Source of the DNA: an uncultured Collinsella sp.
GTDB lineage: Bacteria > Actinomycetota > Coriobacteriia > Coriobacteriales > Coriobacteriaceae
DNA length: 64,000 nt
Direction: 5' to 3'
NCBI GenBank assembly: GCA_900757615.1
Contig: CAAEON010000047.1
Span: 1 to 64,000 of the forward strand
Within the stretch, counting starts at the first letter, position 1. Every line of letters begins with the position of its first letter. The position numbers and the translations under genes are program-made. The notes under the pieces were generated by a model, which was not told where the DNA came from, ran no database searches, and saw only the letters and a program-made list of their open reading frames with translations. Shown in pieces: positions 34,238 to 43,036 of the stretch.

Positions 34238-35638
34238 ATGGCTTCTTCTGATGCAACACAACGAGCAGTCCTTGCCGGACTTTCGTGCGGGATCGGCCTT
34301 GCCGCTCCCGTGGTTATGTATGCCGCGACGCTGCCGTTTTCGTCGGTGAACGAGACGGTCGTGGCGGGTGCGGTTCCCTTCGCCGTGGGCGCGGTGGCGG
34401 GCGTGGGCATCTATGCCGCCTCGCTGGGTATCTCCGAGTATCGTGAGCAGCGTGAAGAGCGTCTGTTCCAGCCCGATGCCATGGGCGGTGCCGCCAATCT
34501 CAATCAGCATCAAAGCGAGTTCAAGACCGCCTCGATTCCAGCTCAGCAGCAGGATGCGACTCCTTACGCTGCGACTTCTGCTTCTCAGGCTCAGTCGGAG
34601 CAGCCTACCTCGGCATTCCTTTCCGGCCTGACCGGTGCGTTCCAGCGCCGTCATGCCGACGATGGTGTTCCTACCATCGCTCGAGCCGCAGATGCTATGG
34701 ACGAGGCCGAGGCTTGGTCCATGATCGACAGTATGCTCGACGACGATTCGCCGGTGAGCTGCGACCCTGCGCGCTCGCGCGACGTCTATCAAGTCGCCAT
34801 CGACGAGCTCACCAACGGCGGGCAGACCGGCTCCTTCAATCGCGATGACATCGCCGCCGCGGCGCGTGCCGTGTCGGGCTCCCAGGCCGCCCCTGCGGGC
34901 AGCACGGCGACTTTCGTGGCACTCGTTGCCAACGCGGCAGCCAATAACGCCTACAGCTCTACCTCGGCGGACGCGAACGCTTCTGTCGATAATTCGTACG
35001 TTGATGAGGCCATGACCGCGGACGAGGAGGCCGTTGCTGCCCGCCGTGCCGCCGAAAGCTCGCTTTGGGGCGCTCCTGCCCAGCAGCAGGCGGCTGAGGC
35101 TGCGCCGTACAACGCAAACCTCGCCAGCATGCCTATCATCTCCGGTGTCGCGGACATCGATCTCGATGACCTCGATGAGCCTGCGGCCATCACCACATCG
35201 ATTGATGCCCAAGATCGCATCGACACCGGCGACCTTCCGGATGCCTCGCTCGAGGTTGATGTCCCCATGGCCGATTACTCGGGCCATGAGGACATGTGGG
35301 CCGCCGCCACCGCGATTCTGGATGAGATTGACGAGCCTGCTCCTGTTGCGGCCCCCGCTCCCGTCGCTGCCCCTCAGCCTGCTGCCCCCGCCTATGTCGG
35401 CCGTCACAGCGCTGTGTTCCCCGAGGATACCGCCCGTATCTCGCGCGAGGGCATCGAGCGGGCCGAGGCTATTGCCGCCGGCATTATGGAAAATCGTCGT
35501 CACGAGCGCGTCAATCAGATCCTCGAGGAAGAGATCGAGCGCCTGCAGTCCTCTACCGCCAAACGTACGGGCCGTGCCTATTTGAGCGTTATCGAGGGCG
35601 GTACCGCCAGCTTCGCGCCGCTCCGCGCGGAGGCATAA
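34238..35638 (+). CDS. Membrane-anchored Ala-rich protein of unknown function
   Basis: A 466-residue protein. The first 60 residues hold two hydrophobic segments (VLAGLSCGIGLAAPVVMYAA and VAGAVPFAVGAVAGVGIYAA), giving a hairpin anchor. The rest is soluble, acidic and rich in Ala, Asp and Pro, with low-complexity stretches, and ends in a helical charged segment (RHERVNQILEEEIERLQ). No known domain recognised. ATG 34238 is preceded by GGGGAGAG. It lies 7 bp before the VanZ gene, so they form an operon. The layout would suit a scaffold or envelope-associated protein, which is inference. Confidence 0.6.
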   Translation: MASSDATQRAVLAGLSCGIGLAAPVVMYAATLPFSSVNETVVAGAVPFAVGAVAGVGIYAASLGISEYREQREERLFQPDAMGGAANLNQHQSEFKTASIPAQQQDATPYAATSASQAQSEQPTSAFLSGLTGAFQRRHADDGVPTIARAADAMDEAEAWSMIDSMLDDDSPVSCDPARSRDVYQVAIDELTNGGQTGSFNRDDIAAAARAVSGSQAAPAGSTATFVALVANAAANNAYSSTSADANASVDNSYVDEAMTADEEAVAARRAAESSLWGAPAQQQAAEAAPYNANLASMPIISGVADIDLDDLDEPAAITTSIDAQDRIDTGDLPDASLEVDVPMADYSGHEDMWAAATAILDEIDEPAPVAAPAPVAAPQPAAPAYVGRHSAVFPEDTARISREGIERAEAIAAGIMENRRHERVNQILEEEIERLQSSTAKRTGRAYLSVIEGGTASFAPLRAEA

Positions 35639-35645
35639 CTTCTGC

Positions 35646-36095
35646 ATGGTTAAGATCAATCGAAAATGGGCGGTCGTGACCTGCCTGATGGCGCTCTTGA
35701 TCTGGGGCAATTCGCTGGTTCCCGGCTCGGGGTCGGGCTCGCTGAGCCTAACGGTCATGGAAGCTATCCGCGGTTTCCTGCACGGCGTGGGACTTCCATA
35801 TGCATGGGTGACCAACTTTGTTGTTCGCAAGTGCGCGCATTTTACCGAGTATATGGTGCTCGGCATCCTGGCAACGCATGCCTTTGATTATGAGGGGCGG
35901 CGCACCTTTGACGTGCTGCTGCCCACGGCGGTGTTCCTGCTGTTGATTCCCTCGATCGACGAGACGATTCAGCTCTTTGTGCCGGGACGCGCCGGCATGA
36001 TCACCGATGTGATGATTGACTGCTGTGGAGCGGCAACGGGTGTTGTGCTCCGATATCTCTTACGGTCGCTGATGTGCGCCAAAAAAGCCGCCTAG
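35646..36095 (+). CDS. VanZ-family membrane protein
   Basis: A 149-residue protein with about four membrane helices and the VanZ pattern: NFVVRKCAHFTEYMVLGIL in the middle and SIDETIQLFVPGRAGMITDV followed by a conserved D and G. VanZ gives low-level teicoplanin resistance in enterococci, but most relatives are of unknown function in the envelope. It is the second gene of the operon starting at 34238. Its last codons lie inside the terminator stem. Confidence 0.85.
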   Translation: MVKINRKWAVVTCLMALLIWGNSLVPGSGSGSLSLTVMEAIRGFLHGVGLPYAWVTNFVVRKCAHFTEYMVLGILATHAFDYEGRRTFDVLLPTAVFLLLIPSIDETIQLFVPGRAGMITDVMIDCCGAATGVVLRYLLRSLMCAKKAA

Positions 36096-36126
36096 GACGT
36101 ATTGTTTGGTCCTAGGCGGCTTTTTT
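36081..36126. terminator. Bidirectional terminator
   Basis: AAAAAAGCCGCCTAGGAC and its exact complement form an 18-bp stem ending in TTTTTT on both strands. It serves the VanZ gene (plus) and the ROK kinase gene (minus) and overlaps the VanZ stop codon. Confidence 0.9.
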
Positions 36127-36208
36127 ATTTGAGGGCTTATATGAGGCGTGGTGGCGTCGTTCCGTAGGTCGGATTTGCCGGGCGCGCCACGCCCTGTGGG
36201 TGCGTCTG

Positions 36209-37099
36209 CTACTGAAGCGCCTGAGCGCCCAGGGCCAAGCAGCCCTTAATGCCCTGTTTGCCCTCGAGGCTGTTGTTGACGATATAGCTATCAATGTCGG
36301 CCATCTCGGGCGTGACGATGTAGCCGTTGAGCATCTCGGCGCACTTCTTGCGCGCGAGCGGCACGATGGGGGTGTGGTCGGCCACGCCGCCGCCGATGAT
36401 GATCTTTTGCGGTGCGTAGCACAGCGTGTAGGTCATGAGCGCCTGTGCCAGATAGCCTGCGAGCAGGTCCATGGCCTCCGGGTCATCGGCCATGTCTCCG
36501 GCGCTCTTGCCATCCCAGCGCTTTTTAACGCCAGGGCCGGCGATGAGGCCCTCGAGGCAGTTGTCATGGAAGGGGCAGGCGCTATGCTCGCCGATGGTGT
36601 CGCGCGGGTCGCGCGTGACCAGGATGTGGCCGGCCTCGGGATGCATCATGCCGTGCACGAGCTTACCGCCCGAGAGCACGCCGGCGCCCACGCCGGTGCC
36701 GATGGTCAGGTAGACCACGTCGGTGAGGCCCTGGGCGCAACCAAAGGTGACCTCGCCCAAGCAGGCAACGTTGACGTCGGTGTCGTAGCCACAGGGAATA
36801 TTGAGCTCGTTTTGGATGGTGCCCAGCAGATCAAAGTAGCGCCATGCCGTTTTGGGCGTCTCCAGGATCTTGCCGTATTGGGGCGAAGCGGGGTTGACTG
36901 CGGTGGGGCCAAAGGCGCCGATGCCCAGTGCGGCGATGCCCTTGTCGGCAAACCATGCATTGACGGCCTCAACGGTCTCCTGCGGGGTCGTGGTCGCGAT
37001 CTGCTCACGCTCCAGGACCGTACCGTCTGCATAGCCCGTGGCGCAGATCATCTTGGTGCCGCCGGCCTCGAGCGCTCCGATAAGCTGCTGTTCTGCCAT
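36209..37099 (-). CDS. ROK-family sugar kinase (fructokinase-like)
   Basis: Phosphorylates a hexose, most likely fructose, with ATP. The 296-residue protein opens with the phosphate-binding motif IGALEAGGTKMICA, has TDVNVACLGE with the catalytic Asp, LTIGTGVGAGVL, and a zinc motif GEHSACPFHDNCLEG typical of ROK proteins. Its overall form is closest to ScrK-type fructokinases, which start with GGIEAGGTK. It is separate from other sugar genes in this window. AGAGAGG precedes the ATG. Confidence 0.85.
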   Translation of the reverse strand: MAEQQLIGALEAGGTKMICATGYADGTVLEREQIATTTPQETVEAVNAWFADKGIAALGIGAFGPTAVNPASPQYGKILETPKTAWRYFDLLGTIQNELNIPCGYDTDVNVACLGEVTFGCAQGLTDVVYLTIGTGVGAGVLSGGKLVHGMMHPEAGHILVTRDPRDTIGEHSACPFHDNCLEGLIAGPGVKKRWDGKSAGDMADDPEAMDLLAGYLAQALMTYTLCYAPQKIIIGGGVADHTPIVPLARKKCAEMLNGYIVTPEMADIDSYIVNNSLEGKQGIKGCLALGAQALQ

Positions 37100-37175
37100 A
37101 GTATTCCTCTCTCTGGGACGAGTTGCTCCGTGACTAAAGTATAGGGCTCTAAACCATTTAAGAAAGCGCTATAAA

Positions 37176-37215
37176 AAGAAGCCTCGCAACGTGGCGGGCG
37201 GTGCGGGGCTTCTTT
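37176..37215. terminator. Terminator of the aminotransferase gene
   Basis: AAAGAAGCCTCGC pairs with GCGGGGCTTCTTT. On the minus strand a T-run (CTTTTTAT) follows the stem. Confidence 0.75.
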
Positions 37216-37240
37216 GGTTGCTTTAGTTGCCGGGCCGTCA

Positions 37241-38422
37241 TTACCCGCGCGGCTTGATTTTATCACGTAGCGACTTGAGGTTCTCCAGTGCCGCGTTAAG
37301 CGTCTCGTCCAGCTTGGCAAAGTGGAAACGAATCAGATGGTTGACGGGCTCGCGGAAGAAGCTCGAGCCGGGCACGGCGCCCACGCCCACCTTGGATGCG
37401 AGGTCCTCGCAGAATTCGAGGTCGCTGTCATAGCCAAACTCAGAGATGTCCATCATGACGTAGTAGGCGCCCTGTGGCACGTTATGCTCAAGACCGATGC
37501 TATCGAGCCCCTGGCAGAACAGGTCGCGTTTGGCGGTATAGAGGTTAAGGACCTCATCGTAATAGCTGTCGTCGAAGTTGAGGGCGGTGACAACGGCTTC
37601 CTGCAGGGGAGCGGCGGCACCCACGGTGAGAAAGTCGTGGACCTTCTTGATACGCTCGGTGATCTGGGCCGGGGCGATGGTGTAGCCCAGACGCCAGCCG
37701 GTGATGGAGTACGTCTTAGACAGCGAACTGCAGCTGATGGTTCGATCGAACATGCCGGGCAGCGTGGCCATATAGACGTGCTCGTGGGGCGCGTAGACGA
37801 TGTGCTCGTATACCTCGTCGGTAATGCAGTAGGCGTCGTACTTTTTGCAGAGGTCGGCGATTAAGGTGAGCTCCTCGCGCGTAAAGACCTTGCCGCAGGG
37901 GTTGGAAGGGTTGCACAGGACGATGGCCTTGGGATCGTTGTCGCGGAAGGCCGCCTCCAGGACCTCACGGTCAAAGTCAAAGGTGGGCGGGTTGAGCGGC
38001 ACGTAGATAGGCTCCGCACCCGAAAGGATCGTGTCGGCGCCGTAGTTCTCGTAGAATGGCGAGAAGATGACGACCTTGTCGCCGGGGTTCGTGACCGTCA
38101 TCATGGCGGCCATCATGGCCTCGGTGGAGCCGCAGGTGACCACGATGTTCTCGTTGGGGTTGATCGGCATGCCCATAAAGTGCTCCTGCTTGGCGGCAAG
38201 CGCCTCGCGCATGGCCTGGGAGCCCCAGGTGATGGAGTACTGGTGGTAAAGCGGCTTGGGGTCGGTGGCAATGGTGCTGAGGCTATCGAGCAGCTGCGCC
38301 GGGGGATCGAAATCGGGGAAGCCCTGCGACAGGTTGACGGCGCCATACTTATTGGAGATGCGCGTCATGCGGCGGATGACCGAATCGGTAAACGTTGCCG
38401 TACGGTTGGAGAGTTCTTTCAT
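37241..38422 (-). CDS. Class I/II PLP-dependent aminotransferase
   Basis: A 393-residue fold-type I aminotransferase of the kynurenine/methionine/aspartate type. Visible are NLSQGFPDFDPP at the N-terminus, CGSTEAMMAAM (cofactor phosphate binding), NPSNPCGKVF near residue 170 (substrate carboxylate), and the PLP lysine in SSLSKTYSITGWRLGY. The C-terminal LIRFHFAK Arg completes the site. The substrate cannot be fixed from sequence. ATG 38422 has AAAGGA upstream and is preferred to an upstream in-frame start at 38440. Confidence 0.87.
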   Translation of the reverse strand: MKELSNRTATFTDSVIRRMTRISNKYGAVNLSQGFPDFDPPAQLLDSLSTIATDPKPLYHQYSITWGSQAMREALAAKQEHFMGMPINPNENIVVTCGSTEAMMAAMMTVTNPGDKVVIFSPFYENYGADTILSGAEPIYVPLNPPTFDFDREVLEAAFRDNDPKAIVLCNPSNPCGKVFTREELTLIADLCKKYDAYCITDEVYEHIVYAPHEHVYMATLPGMFDRTISCSSLSKTYSITGWRLGYTIAPAQITERIKKVHDFLTVGAAAPLQEAVVTALNFDDSYYDEVLNLYTAKRDLFCQGLDSIGLEHNVPQGAYYVMMDISEFGYDSDLEFCEDLASKVGVGAVPGSSFFREPVNHLIRFHFAKLDETLNAALENLKSLRDKIKPRG

Positions 38423-38587
38423 GCTTGTCCTTTCGAGCATTTGCAGTGGGGCAAGTTTACTCCTATGAAACCGGTGGGAATTGCTCGAAACGCGCTTGAA
38501 AAACTCTTTTCAAAATTCTTGAAAATTGGGGCTTGCATCGCGTGGCGTTCCTTGCAATAATAGTCGAGCGCGAAGCGCACAGGACAC

Positions 38588-38665
38588 GGTGGGTGTAGCT
38601 CAGTTGGCTAGAGCGACGGGTTGTGGTCCCGTAGGTCGAGGGTTCGAGTCCCTTTACCCACCCCA
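38588..38665 (+). tRNA. tRNA-His (GTG)
   Basis: Acceptor GTGGGTG/TACCCAC with the extra 5' G (38588) paired to C73, which is the tRNA-His identity feature; anticodon loop TTGTGGT gives GTG. CCA is encoded at the end. Confidence 0.95.
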
Positions 38666-38687
38666 GTTCTTGCTTCGTGTTGATATC

Positions 38688-38763
38688 GGGTCGTTAGCTC
38701 AGTTGGTAGAGCAGGGGACTCTTAATCCCAAGGTCCAGGGTTCGACCCCCTGACGGCCCACCA
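38688..38763 (+). tRNA. tRNA-Lys (CTT), copy 1
   Basis: Acceptor GGGTCGT/ACGGCCC, anticodon loop CTCTTAA (anticodon CTT), T-arm CAGGGTTCGACCCCCTG, discriminator A, CCA encoded. Confidence 0.95.
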
Positions 38764-38806
38764 CACGATATCTCCTCTAAAGTCCGCAACAACGGACTTT
38801 AGCTTT

Positions 38807-38879
38807 GGGTCGTTAGCTCAGTTGGTAGAGCAGGGGACTCTTAATCCCAAGGTCCAGGGTTCGACCCCCTGACGGCCCA
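38807..38879 (+). tRNA. tRNA-Lys (CTT), copy 2
   Basis: Identical to copy 1 over the 73-nt body. After the discriminator the sequence reads CCCA rather than CCA, so the end is not exactly encoded. Its 3' end starts the direct repeat 38863-38956. Confidence 0.95.
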
Positions 38880-38956
38880 CCCAAAGCATGTTAAAGCGAC
38901 TGGCTTAAGCTGGTCGCTTTTTTGTTAACCTCGCATGGGGTCGAACCCGTCGGGGC
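38863..38956. repeat. Direct repeat 1, containing the tRNA-Lys 3' end (possible att site)
   Basis: 94 bp running from GACCCCCTGACGGCCCACCC (tRNA-Lys 3' end) through a terminator to GAACCCGTCGGGGC. Repeated at 39041-39134 with only a few mismatches. Confidence 0.8.
38893..38923 (+). terminator. Terminator after tRNA-Lys copy 2
   Basis: AAAGCGAC pairs with GTCGCTTT, followed by a T-run. The same terminator is present in the second direct repeat at 39071-39101. Confidence 0.75.
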
Positions 38957-39040
38957 GCGGAGCTGAGGAAATGCGTAAGCATTTGCCAGCGCAGCGCGCA
39001 AGGCGCCTTGGCGCCGCAGCGGTCGCCTGCGCAGCAGGCT

Positions 39041-39134
39041 GACCCCCTGACGGCCCACCCAAAGAATGTTAAAGCGACTGGCTTAAGCTGGTCGCTTTTT
39101 TGTTGACCTCGCATGGGGTTGAACCCGTCGGGGC
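39041..39134. repeat. Direct repeat 2, with an orphan tRNA-Lys 3' end
   Basis: Second copy of the 94-bp repeat, offset 178 bp. It begins with the last 20 nt of the tRNA-Lys gene, but no tRNA body precedes it. The 84 bp between the repeats hold short palindromes (AAATGC/GCATTT, GGCGCC twice, GCCTGC/GCAGGC) and no gene. Confidence 0.8.
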
Positions 39135-39144
39135 ACAGCCGCTT

Positions 39145-40005
39145 TCACAGATCGAGTCTACCCTGGGGATCGGTAAAACCGTCTGTACCCTCCTTGAGCT
39201 TTTTCTCGTCTGCTTTCACGCGACGTTCGAGCTTCTTTGTATCTTCGGCAGGCGGTAGGTTCTCGGGTACAATTCCGCGGTCGATGAGGCTGCCACGCAC
39301 GCTTGTGTTGTTCTCGACGTGCTCTTGCTTGATCTGGTCCAGACCGTACAGGTCGTGTTCCTCGGCGTTGAAGGCCGTCATCGAGTTCGTAAGGTCCTTT
39401 GCTTTGATGAGAACATCGGCTAGCCTGTCCGCCAATGCCGAGCTCTTGGATACGCCGAGCTGTTGTTTCATTTCCGCCGTGCTTCTGCCGCCGAATAACG
39501 CTTCATCGCCCTTCGACTTGATGATCGCGAATCCTTTGGAGTCCACGCCGCGTTTGAACGCAATACCCGAGAGCTGTTTCTCTGAATCAGATAGCGAGTG
39601 GCGCGCCTGCAAGCGCTGAATCTCTGCGAAGCGCTGCTCTATGAGCTCTTGGCGGCGCGTCTGCACGGCGAAGTACGCCTGTGCGAGCGCGATTTCTTGC
39701 TTGTTTGAATCTCCGTTCTGGGCGATTAAATAGCATGCATAGCGCGTAAGTTTGTAGTCTTTAACCGCGCGAGCGGCGACACCGGCAGTTACCATTTTCG
39801 TGGTGTCACGAAAATGGGAATCAACTGGAGTTTTGTTTGTTTCGCACGAGACTTTTGCCCTCTTAACAACTTCGGCAAAGTTCTCCCATCGAGTGTACCC
39901 CATGGGTTCCATTAAATCGCGTGCGAGCCAATACTCAACGCCGTCTTCTACATTGGCGTAGCTATCAAGTTTGACACGCCACTTCTCGATATCTCTACTG
40001 TCCAT
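39145..40005 (-). CDS. dinD: DNA-damage-inducible protein D
   Basis: A 286-residue protein with the DinD pattern: VEYWLARDLMEPMGYTRWEN at the N-terminus (BRO-N/KilA-like), then KDYKLTRYACYLIAQNGD and YFAVQTRRQELIEQ, the strongest conserved block. E. coli DinD blocks RecA filament growth and is SOS-induced; relatives act as phage antirepressors. It lies directly behind the tRNA-Lys direct repeats, a position fitting acquired DNA. I did not see a clear LexA box upstream. Length is close to the family's (about 275). Confidence 0.9.
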   Translation of the reverse strand: MDSRDIEKWRVKLDSYANVEDGVEYWLARDLMEPMGYTRWENFAEVVKRAKVSCETNKTPVDSHFRDTTKMVTAGVAARAVKDYKLTRYACYLIAQNGDSNKQEIALAQAYFAVQTRRQELIEQRFAEIQRLQARHSLSDSEKQLSGIAFKRGVDSKGFAIIKSKGDEALFGGRSTAEMKQQLGVSKSSALADRLADVLIKAKDLTNSMTAFNAEEHDLYGLDQIKQEHVENNTSVRGSLIDRGIVPENLPPAEDTKKLERRVKADEKKLKEGTDGFTDPQGRLDL

Positions 40006-40087
40006 ATCTCCTCCTCGCTGGCCTATTGTCTATGCGGGCTTTGCCCGCTCCGTATTCAGAATAAGGATACGCTGCCGTACGGACACG

Positions 40088-40126
40088 AATGGGCCCGTGC
40101 TGCTTCGAGCTCACGGGGCCCATGGA
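40088..40126. terminator. Hairpin between FAD oxidoreductase and dinD
   Basis: ATGGGCCCGTG pairs with CACGGGGCCCAT. Probably ends the FAD oxidoreductase transcript (minus); T-run poor. Confidence 0.5.
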
Positions 40127-40165
40127 TATCGATTGGTTGTGTTCTGCTTTAGATAGGTGTCCGGT

Positions 40166-41692
40166 TTAATCCGCTCGATAGTGCGACCCGAGACTTTCAG
40201 TTCGCTTGCGCATGGCTTTGACCATTTCCTGTGCTAGTCGAATCTGCGACTGTAGGCGGGCGAGGGCTGCGATCTCGCTGTCATCGGTATGCGGCTTGCT
40301 CAGCGCCATGGCCTTGTCTTGCAGGCTTTCAAGCTGTTGCAGGGCCTCGGATAGGCCTGTTTCGGTCCTGTTGATCATGCAAAAGGTGCTCATCGTGTGC
40401 CTAAGGCTGTGTGTCAGGCGTTCGGCATCTGTTGTGGCAATGCCGTACTGGGGGAGGGTGATATCCGCCTTCAGGGCCGCCTCAGGCTCTTTCTGCGCTG
40501 TGAGGGCTGCCGATGCGCCCGCAATGCGACCGAACACGATGCCGTTGGCGCTTGACAAGCCACCAATGCGGTCGGCGCCGTGCATGCCGCCTGTCGCCTC
40601 GCCGCAAGCGTAGAGGCCCTCAACGCCCGTGTGCGCGGTCTTATCGATCTTGATGCCGCCGTTAGCGGCGTGGGCATACATCGCAACGCGCATCTCGTCG
40701 GTCGGCGCGATGCCGTGCTCGTCTTGCAGCCAGGTGGCAAAGGTCTGCACAAACTCTGGGACATCCTCGCGGGGGAAGTCGTAGTGGAGTGCCAGGCCTT
40801 CGGCACCTGCCTGATCGATGACGAGATCGATAGCGCGGGAGGCCAAGCGTGACGTGAAGGGACCATATCCAGAGCGCTGCTCGAGCAGGTCGTCCAGCTT
40901 GTCGTCGGCAATATCTACCGGCTGGTCTACATGCACGTAGCGCCAGGTTTTCTCGTTGAAGACCAAGTTACGCCTGGGCTCGATGAAGCCAGGCATCATC
41001 TGCATGAACTCTATATTAGTAAGTGTTGCGCCGTGCGCCAGTGCGATGGCCTGCGAGGAGCTGAGCACATCAGCCGACGTAAGGCTGCGCTCGAACAGGC
41101 CGCCTGTGCCACCGGCTGCGATGATCGTGGCCTTGGCAGCAAAGGGCACGATTCGATTTTCGGTAAGGTCGTAGAGTACGGTTCCGGTTATTCTGCCGTT
41201 CGTGTCCTCAACAAGGTCGATAAGCTCATGGCGGGGGAGCAGGCGAATGCCGAGCGACTCGATCCAGGTCGTCAGAGCGTCCTCAAGGGGCTTGCGGGTG
41301 AGGCCGCGCCACATGCGCGTCTTGTGGTCAAAGCAGGGGATAAACTGCTTTTGTTGAGCACTCTTGGCGCTTTGCGGACGCTGGAGCTCAACGCCCAGGT
41401 CTTGCTCGAGCCAGTCAATCGCTTGGCGAATGCCGTGGACGAACGTTTGGACGAGTTCGGGGTCGGCAACGCCGCCGCCGACGGCCAGGATGGTGTCGAT
41501 GAGGTCCTGCTCGTCGTCTTCGTTAACGGGTCCGATAAGCCCTAGGCCCCAGGTTCCGGGGAAGAAGCTCGATCCACTCATAGTCTTGCCGGCGCTTGCC
41601 ACAGTGACGGTTGCACCCGTGCGTGCCGCTTCGATGGCGGCGCAAAGGCCCGCAATGCCAGATCCAATTACCAGTACATCAGTCGATTCCAT
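40166..41692 (-). CDS. FAD-dependent oxidoreductase, fumarate reductase/L-aspartate oxidase-like
   Basis: A 508-residue flavoprotein of the succinate dehydrogenase/fumarate reductase flavoprotein superfamily. The N-terminus has the FAD-binding DVLVIGSGIAGLCAAIEAAR; further landmarks are IIAAGGTGGLFERS, ANGGIKIDKTAHTGVEGLYACGEATGG-type flavin contacts near residue 350 and GGLSSANGIVFGRIAG. Coriobacteria have many such proteins acting on small organic acids or aromatic compounds, so the substrate cannot be given. AAAGGA precedes ATG 41692. No haem, membrane anchor or signal peptide is visible, which argues for a soluble cytosolic enzyme. Confidence 0.82.
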   Translation of the reverse strand: MESTDVLVIGSGIAGLCAAIEAARTGATVTVASAGKTMSGSSFFPGTWGLGLIGPVNEDDEQDLIDTILAVGGGVADPELVQTFVHGIRQAIDWLEQDLGVELQRPQSAKSAQQKQFIPCFDHKTRMWRGLTRKPLEDALTTWIESLGIRLLPRHELIDLVEDTNGRITGTVLYDLTENRIVPFAAKATIIAAGGTGGLFERSLTSADVLSSSQAIALAHGATLTNIEFMQMMPGFIEPRRNLVFNEKTWRYVHVDQPVDIADDKLDDLLEQRSGYGPFTSRLASRAIDLVIDQAGAEGLALHYDFPREDVPEFVQTFATWLQDEHGIAPTDEMRVAMYAHAANGGIKIDKTAHTGVEGLYACGEATGGMHGADRIGGLSSANGIVFGRIAGASAALTAQKEPEAALKADITLPQYGIATTDAERLTHSLRHTMSTFCMINRTETGLSEALQQLESLQDKAMALSKPHTDDSEIAALARLQSQIRLAQEMVKAMRKRTESLGSHYRAD

Positions 41693-41816
41693 CGGATTCC
41701 TTTCTCGTCCGGCGCATTGTCGCACGGGTGATCGGCAATGGGGCCGCAAAGACTCGGCAAATCGGTAAAGGGCAAATATGGCAGGTGGGCGTCAGGTGGA
41801 CTCGGCCACTTCGGTC

Positions 41817-41909
41817 GGCCCATTTGATAAGTTGCGGTGGAATACGGACTGTTTTGGCCTGTATGGATGCAATTCAGTCCGTATTTCACCGCAACTGATA
41901 CATCGGACC
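41817..41909. repeat. Long stem-loop D upstream of the FAD oxidoreductase gene
   Basis: AGTTGCGGTGGAATACGGAC and its complement form a 22-bp stem with one mismatch (41830-41851 with 41875-41896); weaker pairing extends to GGCCC/GGACC at the ends. The loop is about 23 nt. It lacks the conserved blocks of elements A-C. Confidence 0.7.
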
Positions 41910-41945
41910 CTTTAATAAGAGTAACCAATTTGAGACGGGGCAAAC

Positions 41946-41978
41946 AAAAAGAGCCGCTACCCGGGTGGGTAGCGGCTC
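41946..41978 (-). terminator. Terminator of the NifU-like/GGGtGRT operon
   Basis: On the minus strand GAGCCGCTACCC pairs with GGGTAGCGGCTC and is followed by TTTTTG. Confidence 0.8.
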
Positions 41979-42013
41979 CAAAGCTCAACTATATGAGCAT
42001 CGCGCGGGCGCGA

Positions 42014-43018
42014 TTAGGCCTTGAGGGCCTCCTCGACGGCGACAGCGCAAGCGACGGTGGCACCGACCATGGGGTTGTTGCCCATGCCGATGAGACCCAT
42101 CATGTCAACGTGCGCAGGCACGGAGGAAGAACCGGCGAACTGGGCGTCGGAGTGCATGCGGCCCATGGTGTCGGTCATGCCGTAAGAGGCAGGGCCGGCG
42201 CCCATGTTGTCCGGGTGCAGGGTACGGCCAGTGCCGCCACCAGAAGCGACGGAGAAGTACTTCTTGCCAGCCTCGATGCGCTCCTTCTTGTAGGTGCCAG
42301 CGACGGGGTGCTGGAAGCGCGTGGGGTTGGTGGAGTTACCGGTGATCGAGATGTCGACGTTCTCGTGCCACATGATGGCAACGCCCTCGCGGACGTCGTC
42401 GGAGCCGTAGCAGTTAACGGCAGCGCGGGGACCATCGGAGTAGGGGATGGTCTCGACGACCTTGAGCTCGCCCGTGTAGTAGTCGAACTGGGTCTTCACA
42501 TAGGTGAAGCCGTTGATGCGGGCGATGATCTGGGCGGCGTCCTTGCCCAGACCGTTGAGGATAACGCGCAGCGGCTTCTTGCGAGCCTTGTTGGCGTTCA
42601 GAGCAAGACCGATAGCGCCCTCGGCGGCAGCGAAGGACTCGTGGCCGGCCAGGAAGGCGAAGCACTCGGTGTCGTCGGAGAGCAGCATAGCGCCCAGGTT
42701 GCCGTGGCCCAGACCGACCTTACGGTCCTCGGCGACGGAGCCGGGAACGGTGAAGGCCTGGATGCCCTCGCCGATGATGGCGGCAGCCTCAGAAGCGGAC
42801 TTGGCGCCACGCTTGACAGCGAGAGCGCAACCGAGGGTGTAGGCCCACTCGGCGTTCTGGAAGGCGATGGACTGGGTGTTGTTGACGATCTCACGCGGGT
42901 TGAAGCCCTTGTCGGTGCAGATCTGCAGAGCTTCCTCGAGGGAGGCGATGCCGTTGTCGGCGAGGCACTTGTTGATCTTGTCAGCGCGGCGCTCGTAACC
43001 TTCGAACGTAACAGTCAT
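42014..43018 (-). CDS. GGGtGRT protein
   Basis: A 334-residue member of the family named for its GGGTGRT motif, seen here in SVASGGGTGRTLHPDNMGAG near residue 260. It also has FLAGHESFAAAEGAIG and NGLGKDAAQIIARINGF. The family is conserved next to a NifU-like gene in many anaerobes, as here (18 bp downstream of it), and is presumed to act in Fe-S metabolism, but no biochemical role is established to my knowledge. A strong terminator follows. High codon bias hints at strong expression. Confidence 0.88.
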   Translation of the reverse strand: MTVTFEGYERRADKINKCLADNGIASLEEALQICTDKGFNPREIVNNTQSIAFQNAEWAYTLGCALAVKRGAKSASEAAAIIGEGIQAFTVPGSVAEDRKVGLGHGNLGAMLLSDDTECFAFLAGHESFAAAEGAIGLALNANKARKKPLRVILNGLGKDAAQIIARINGFTYVKTQFDYYTGELKVVETIPYSDGPRAAVNCYGSDDVREGVAIMWHENVDISITGNSTNPTRFQHPVAGTYKKERIEAGKKYFSVASGGGTGRTLHPDNMGAGPASYGMTDTMGRMHSDAQFAGSSSVPAHVDMMGLIGMGNNPMVGATVACAVAVEEALKA

Positions 43019-43036
43019 AGTTATTTCCCTCCCTTT

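Noticed and set aside
39041..39060. A third tRNA-Lys gene
   Set aside because: Only the last 20 nt of the tRNA are present; there is no D-arm or anticodon arm before them, so it is part of a direct repeat and not a gene.
40006..40165. LexA/SOS box upstream of dinD
   Set aside because: No GAAC-N4-GTTC or similar palindrome could be found in the region; only a GCGGGC/GCCCGC leader hairpin is there.
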